DNA of 64,000 nt from Aspidiotus rigidus (Eukaryota; Arthropoda; Insecta; Hemiptera; Diaspididae), in the NCBI GenBank assembly GCA_035079385.1, contig JAVHKY010000004.1, positions 18,879,001 to 18,943,000 on the forward strand, given 5' to 3'. Made by a program: the position numbers and the translations under genes. The notes under the pieces were generated by a model. The model had not been told where the DNA came from. It made no database searches and was given only the letters and a program-made list of their open reading frames with translations. Below are positions 58,330 to 64,000 of this stretch, piece by piece (the first letter of the stretch is position 1; every line of letters starts with the position of its first letter).

Positions 58330-61290
58330 AATCCTCCTCCTCCCGGAAATACTGGTCTGAATCCGTCCTCGTGTCAAAGATTTGATGAAACATTAAAAGT
58401 CGATGATAGTACAACCTCACTACCACTTTAGATGAAATGAAAGTAGGTGAGACATCAATAGATTGATTTGTAAGAAACTTATATTTTCTCTACTCCCTAC
58501 CATCATTCAAGGGACACACAAGAATCAATTGAAGAGAAGTTTTTACACGAAACACTCTTATTGTACTCGAATTATGATGTCACTACGTCCATGGCAAAAA
58601 CACCATGATCTCCTTTTGATCTGCAACACTAGCGCCACAACACAAACGTTAATGGACGCAGCGCACTACCCACCTCTTGCAGGAGTATGGATAGGCCCTT
58701 TCCGTTGATTGGTTTTTCTTGCGACAGGTCACTGACGGTCGTTTTTCTTCTCTCTTCTTCTCTCGTTTGCTCAAGCCTTTCAGGTTTTCAGTCGCCTCTT
58801 ACTCTGTATTCACTTGGAGAAGATAGTCTTCAAGGTTAAAAGACCCTGTCGGATCTCTGTTGAAATAGAAATCAGTCAAGTCACCTTTATTCTCGCTCAA
58901 ACTTTTCAATTCTTGAGTCCCTTCTTGGACGTTGTCACCTCCATTGAGATAAAAATAAATAAGATCTCATTCCAGTCTTCTCACCTCTTCTGTCTTATTA
59001 ATTCGGTTGCTCCAGCCCTTCAAGTTCTAGAGTGCCTTTTACTCTGTATTCCATTTTGAGAGGACATTTCTCACGAATAAAAGATCCCGTTACTTTCAGA
59101 AGTGCAGCGTCCATCAGCTCTGATGCGAGCCCAAGAAAACTCGATAAGAAGAGTATGTAGGTACGCTTGCTAAGAGTCAATCTAATGTTCGGATATTCAA
59201 TTTGAAGGCTCGAAAATGTCTGTCTCGGACATAGGGAGCAGAAGTGCTCTAAAAATGCTGTTTCAAAGAACAGTTTTTAGTTGACATTTTAGGGGACCTT
59301 CTTGTCTTTACTCTAGCCTAGAATTCTTTAATCATGTCTGTAGGTCTCAATATTATCTTATACTGGGCTAAGGAGAAGGAGGCACACCTAAGCTTATTAG
59401 ATTGATCGTCTTTCTCTTTTTCTTCTGCCAGTATGTTGATCCATGACTTCGGAAAAGAAGAGAAAATGGAGCTAGATCAATTATTCTCTTCTCCCTGATG
59501 AGGAGAGTACTATGAGCAAACGTATTACATTGTCAACAGAAAAACATATAGCTAAACCTGACGTAATAATTATTGACCTATAAAAAACGAGATAACATTA
59601 CTTCTAATCTCGCTGACGCTGTGCACAGTAGATCGTACAAAACTTATGACAACTATGGTGAGTAATGTGAATTTCCTTGTATTTATTTTCATTTTTTTGT
59701 ACTTAAGGCTCAGAGAGTCGGTAAGTACATCACTAAGCCCCAAGATGGAGTTTCATTTTTCTGTCATAAACTAAGACGAAAGTGAGATCAGTCCACTTGA
59801 ATCAACAGATAGATCGTCATCAAAGTTCTATTGAAAGTTCACGAAAGAAAGACGCCGAAGACCCATCCACTATTTTTGTTCACAACCTAATCCAAACAAC
59901 TAATCTCACTCGGTACGCTTTGTAACGAAATTTGTGTACAGGTTCAAATTATATTATGTCGTATCGACCACAGTAATTCTTCGGAAATCGCATCGCCGTA
60001 TCTTCCATTCTCCTCTAGCCAAGTATTTGAAAGATTTAGAAAGTTTATATCGTGATCAGGTTCCCGTACATATACCGTAATACATATATCAGTGTCGCAT
60101 AATACGAGATGGGTACGACGTTGAAAATGCGATCGTTGACTCGCCACATTAAGGTGCAAAATTTAAAATGTCGTTCCGAAGGTACGTCGTAATCGCGTCC
60201 GTATTTTTTACAAATTAATAATAATATACAGAATATTTTCGATTTCATGGGCGAGAACGTGGATAATTATATTATAAACTATTCGAAGTTATTCGATGGT
60301 ATCGAACGTGTAAAAAAGTTGAAATTTAGAATTTTTCCTGCATCGAATCATAATATTACAGCTCATTATCTGAGATCATTTTTCCCCGTGAGAGTCACCT
60401 GTAAAATCGGATGAGAATTATGCGAATGTAGAGGCCAAGAATAAAGAGACGCAAAGATGAGGGATTGGTGCAATCTTCGACTCAAAAATGGTTTCCCACG
60501 ATACATTTTGATCCTTGAGCTATATGGAAGTTGATAAGTTCAGGAGAAAATCCCCTTCGACCCTGGTTAGCCCAAGTCTCCAGAGTCTCAGCCTGAACAC
60601 CAAATCCTAGTCTAACCAAACTGATGACATGATCTTAGATTAGTTCCAGCTTCGCATCCCAACTCACTCAACAGGATCAAAATCCCGTTCTGCAAGAATA
60701 CCAACTGCTTTACATGGAAAAAGTTATGTTGAAACTTGGTAAGAAGAAAACCCGAACTTGAAAATGAAGTCGAAGTACGAAAGCGACTTTAAAACAACGT
60801 AAATCTTCCTGACATAGGGCCATCCTTCCCAGTGCAGAAATCGCAGGATAAGTCCCTGAAGGATACTCTAAATTATTAAAATCGTCCTCTTCCTAGGAGG
60901 CCACCGTCGAGCCAACTTTCACGGCAACAGACATTTGTGAGAACCTCCTGACGGGGGCGATCTACCGGCATCGGCAGGGGCTACGCTCTCAAAAATGTCA
61001 TATTTCGTGTATAGTACTTTGGCGCCAGGGAAGATGTTTCCATTGTCGAACACCCCCCCAAAAAGGTTAGGTTGAGCACAACCAAGTGAATTTTCTTTAG
61101 AATTTGTGGTTCATTTCCATCCCTGCACGCTCCTTTAACAAGCCCAATATTCTCTCACGTTTCAAACGTCTTCCATTGATCCACCTAAAGATGTCTCTTG
61201 TAAAAGTTTTCAACTTTTTCGGAAGATTAACTATCATGCTCCTACTTCGCTACTTCACCCGAAAATAGTTGCAGTTTCCAATAGAACGCG
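58330..61290. other. Gene-free stretch upstream of moesin
   Basis: TTCAGGTTTTCAGTCGCCTC... and CTTCAAGTTCTAGAGTGCCT... at 58780 and 59020 introduce two similar segments (both continue TTTTACTCTGTATTC or close), a diverged direct duplication. No gene was recognised. Confidence 0.35.
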
Positions 61291-61410
61291 TTATTTTCAT
61301 AGACGCTCAGCTAGCCTTTAGCTGAGGAATTCTTGCGTATCTAGCCGTTCGATGTTAGCTGGCCAACAGCAACGGCCGTTAGCCGTCAAAAACTCAACTT
61401 CTTGATGGCT

Positions 61411-61740
61411 CAAATCAAATCAAATCAAATCACCTTTATTGACGATTTTTACGTTGTACAATCATAATACATAGTAAAATAGGTGACTATTTAAAAATCG
61501 TCGGCCCATAGAGAGCAAAGGTTTCCTTCAGGAGGATAAAAGATCCATTGGCGAACATCCAGAATAACGATCTGGAGAAAAATCGTCCTGATAAGAAACA
61601 GGTGTATCTTTCTGCAAATCCGTGTTCTGGATATTTATCAATCAGACTCAGTCGACCTTTTATCGTATAGCAAGTTACTTCTTTGATGCTGGCCAAAAGC
61701 TGTAGCGTTGTCCCGACTCTATAAGTCATGACTTAGTTTT
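61411..61740 (-). mobile_element. LINE 3' end with (ATTTG)n tail
   Basis: On the minus strand the piece ends with AATAAAGGTGATTTGATTTG and about four ATTTG units, the usual 3' end of several non-LTR retrotransposon clades. The preceding minus-strand frame (61729-61487, YRVGTTLQLLASIKEVTCYT) may be its last codons or 3' UTR. It appears to be inserted in a TTAGC-rich segment visible on both sides (61300-61400 and 61800-61920). Confidence 0.55.
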
Positions 61741-61929
61741 CATTGACACTATCGGGCGTACCGAGCCATCATCATTCTTATTACTCAGTTTTCATTTTCC
61801 TGGTATAAGCTAGCTTTTAAACGGGTACTAGCCATTAGCCGTAGGCTGAATGCCTTCATAAAGATCTTTAGCTTCAGGCGTTAAACTTAGCTGTTCGAAG
61901 CGGCTTACTATCTCTGGTTATTAACCTTA

Positions 61930-62930
61930 AAAGTTCGTTGAAAATCAAACAGAGTTGCGAGTGTGCGTCATGACTCTGAAAAATGACGCTCAAATTCAAA
62001 TTATTGCTTCCGTGCCTGTCAACAAAACTATCGTCTGTGTTCGCTGATAGAAGAAAATGACGTCATCCGCAACAGGTGATATAGCGGTAAAGAGAATCGG
62101 TACCTCGTGCTGCTGCTGAGTCACCAAATTCTATGACGTCACTCCGTTCTATTTGCGGACAGACTACCTTTTTTTTAATCATTTAAGAGATCTGTATAAC
62201 CTCTTTAGCAATCTAAAACACGCACACCGCTCGAAGCCTACAGTAAGTATCCCGAAACATAGAAAAAAGTTCTTTCGAACAACTCTAGAAAATTCAACAT
62301 TGAAATGTTCCGGTTTCATTAGTGCTTGTACGCAAAAATATTACGAAAGTAAAATAAAACAACGTACAGCAACAAAACGCGATAGCACCATTACCCGTAC
62401 ACTATATTTTATGGATCATTGGGCGAATCTACAGCTGATTTTATGGATGGAAAATCGTAAAATTTCTACGAAGAATGTTTTGCGCACTCGAACGGATAAA
62501 AACCTGATAATGAAGAAAAATGACGTTGAAAATAAATCCGGAAACTTACGTACACGTATGTTTCACTTTTCCCAGAATATTTTGCGAATTTCAAACTCGC
62601 TCGGTGAAGTCTTCTTCTTTATTGCTAAATTTATATTATAGATGTTGTTCGGGCTACAAAATTCATCGCCGTACGGGAATGGCACTCAAGACTTTGGAAA
62701 AATTCTAGCGCTCGTTCTTCGATTCTTTCCGCGACAGAATAACAGCCATCTTCTTAAATATAGCCTGCGAGTTCATGTTCAGGGAATACCCCGACTAAAG
62801 AACACAAATGGAATACTTCTTTTACAACAGGACAAATTTTCCAGAACTGATACCTCAGTGACGAAGACACCGAATTAAATATATTTGCCCAGATTTGGGA
62901 GTAATTTTTGTAATATAGAACTGGTACGAC
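61930..62930. other. Gene-free stretch
   Basis: A 162-codon plus-strand frame (62153-62641) has no internal ATG near its start and no recognised motif, so I do not call it a gene. AAAATGACGTCATCCG at 62055 and CTATGACGTCACTCCG at 62132 belong with the dispersed TGACGTCA words. Confidence 0.4.
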
Positions 62931-62964
62931 GGAGGTTTCAGCTGGCTGGAATCCAGTTTTCCTT

Positions 62965-64000
62965 CATACATTTATACGAGTAGGTATTTCAGGAACCAAC
63001 CTTAATCATTCCTACAAGATAGCAAAAATCGTAGCCACATTCCTAAAAGAAAACTACCAGTTTGCACCCAGACGAAGTTATAAGAAACAATGGAGAGCTG
63101 ATTGAGCAACTGGACAAGTTGGAAATCAGGAGTAACGACAAGCTGATATCCTTTGGTGTGACTAACATGTTTGGTACCATACCGAAGGAGGAACTTCTCA
63201 CTCTGCTCAAAAACAACAGATACCATGGGAACCCCGATGGGTCGAAGTACGCCAACATAGTGGAGGATATCTTGAGCCAAAACTACTGCCGCTTCAATAA
63301 CAGGTTCTACAGCCAGGAAAGGCGACTTGCGATGGGATCACCGCTGTCACCAATGCTGGCGGAGATATTCATGGGCAGCAAGTTCAGAAACTCGATCAAA
63401 CACTGGGCCAGATATGTAGATGATATCCTAATTGTGTGGTCAGCCACTGATAGACAGGTGGATCTATTCCTTTCGGAAATGAACGCGATGAATGAGAGCA
63501 TCAAATTCACATTGGAAAAAGGCAATGAGACCATCAACTATTTGGACCTTACACTCACAATGGAGAACACTAGGATAGAATACAAAATCTACAGGAAGCC
63601 GACGCATACTGACACCATCATCCCAAATGACTCCTACCACCACCCCAGGCACAAGTTAGCGGCAATCCAGAACTACTGCTATCGGGCAATTTCTATCCTC
63701 AAGAACAACGAAGAGAAGAGAAAAGAGATCGAGATAGTAAAGCAGATCGCAGAAGCCAATGGCTACCGCAGACGTGTGGTGGAGGGAGTGTCTTTGGGAA
63801 AATGGAAACAAAGAAAGGAACCCATGATAGCATAGTGAGAAAGTACTCCGGATCGATACCATATACAGGAAAGTACACAAACAAGGTGATAAAGGCGTTC
63901 AACGGCTACGATGTGAATGTGGGTATCCAGAATAACCAACCCATGGTGAAGAACATCAGCAATGACCAGACGGAACAAAAGGACAAGGAAAGCTTGAGCG
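62965..64000 (+). pseudogene. Penelope-like reverse transcriptase, frameshifted, runs off the window
   Basis: The PLE text begins with VGISGTNLNHSYKIAKIVAT FL, shifts frame near 63065, then runs open to 63835. In the 257-codon open part, motif A reads SFGVTNMFGTIP at about residues 30-41, motif B MGSPLSPMLAEIF at 91-103, motif C RYVDDILIVW at 117-126, followed by IKFTLEKG, YLDLTL and IYRKPTHTD. The expected motif A is FDVTNLF, so the catalytic Asp is Gly here. Motif C is intact. A second frame change near 63825 leads into SIPYTGKYTNKVIKAFNGYD and NDQTEQKDKESL, the PLE linker before the GIY-YIG endonuclease, which would lie right of the window. The element is 5'-truncated and inactive. Confidence 0.88.

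Noticed and set aside
62153..62641. 162-codon open frame
   Set aside because: It starts at a TTG with no ATG for most of its length, shows no recognisable motif, and lies in AT-rich repeat-bearing DNA.

Overview
The window is eukaryotic, intron-rich and AT-rich, and almost certainly comes from an arthropod, most likely an insect. This rests on the one clear host gene, an ezrin/radixin/moesin (ERM) gene whose protein reads as an insect-type moesin, and on the mobile elements, which are Penelope-like elements, an R1-type LINE and many short inverted-repeat elements. I cannot fix the order or species.

Host gene: the minus strand carries an essentially complete moesin coding sequence in nine exons between 54116 and 12155. 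All nine join in frame at GT-AG junctions and give about 568 residues, against about 578 in fly moesin from memory. It has a FERM domain, a coiled coil, an acidic linker and the C-terminal actin-binding tail with the regulatory threonine. The last six exons are clustered in 2.9 kb (12155-15031). The first three are spread over 39 kb by introns of about 9.6, 21.5 and 7.5 kb. A polyadenylation signal lies near 11200. Any 5' non-coding exon was not found.

Everything else is repeats. Right to left along the gene, the intron-1 sequence holds a 3-kb minisatellite (46.95-49.97 kb) in which a hAT-like element inserted into one monomer and was then amplified with it. The 21.5-kb second intron holds a 5-kb nearly complete palindrome built from about 153-bp tandem units (29.3-34.3 kb), an R1-type LINE fragment (36.9-37.55 kb) and a 2.7-kb array rich in TGACGTCA (37.7-40.4 kb). 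The third intron holds a 1.6-kb hAT-like composite (19.5-21.1 kb) and smaller elements. Left of the gene (3.9-9.7 kb) is a cluster of foldback elements, one nested inside another, plus a hammerhead-ribozyme-like Penelope terminus. Fragments of Penelope-like reverse transcriptase sit at both window edges (1-1.66 kb minus, 62.95-64 kb plus).

Two groups of non-autonomous DNA elements can be defined from termini and target duplications visible in the sequence. One has CAGRG/TAGAG-type ends and 8-bp duplications (hAT-like). The other has CAGGRTGTCYAC-type ends and, in five separate copies, 5-bp duplications. Apart from moesin and the retroelement relics, the longer open frames are side products of repeats or chance.
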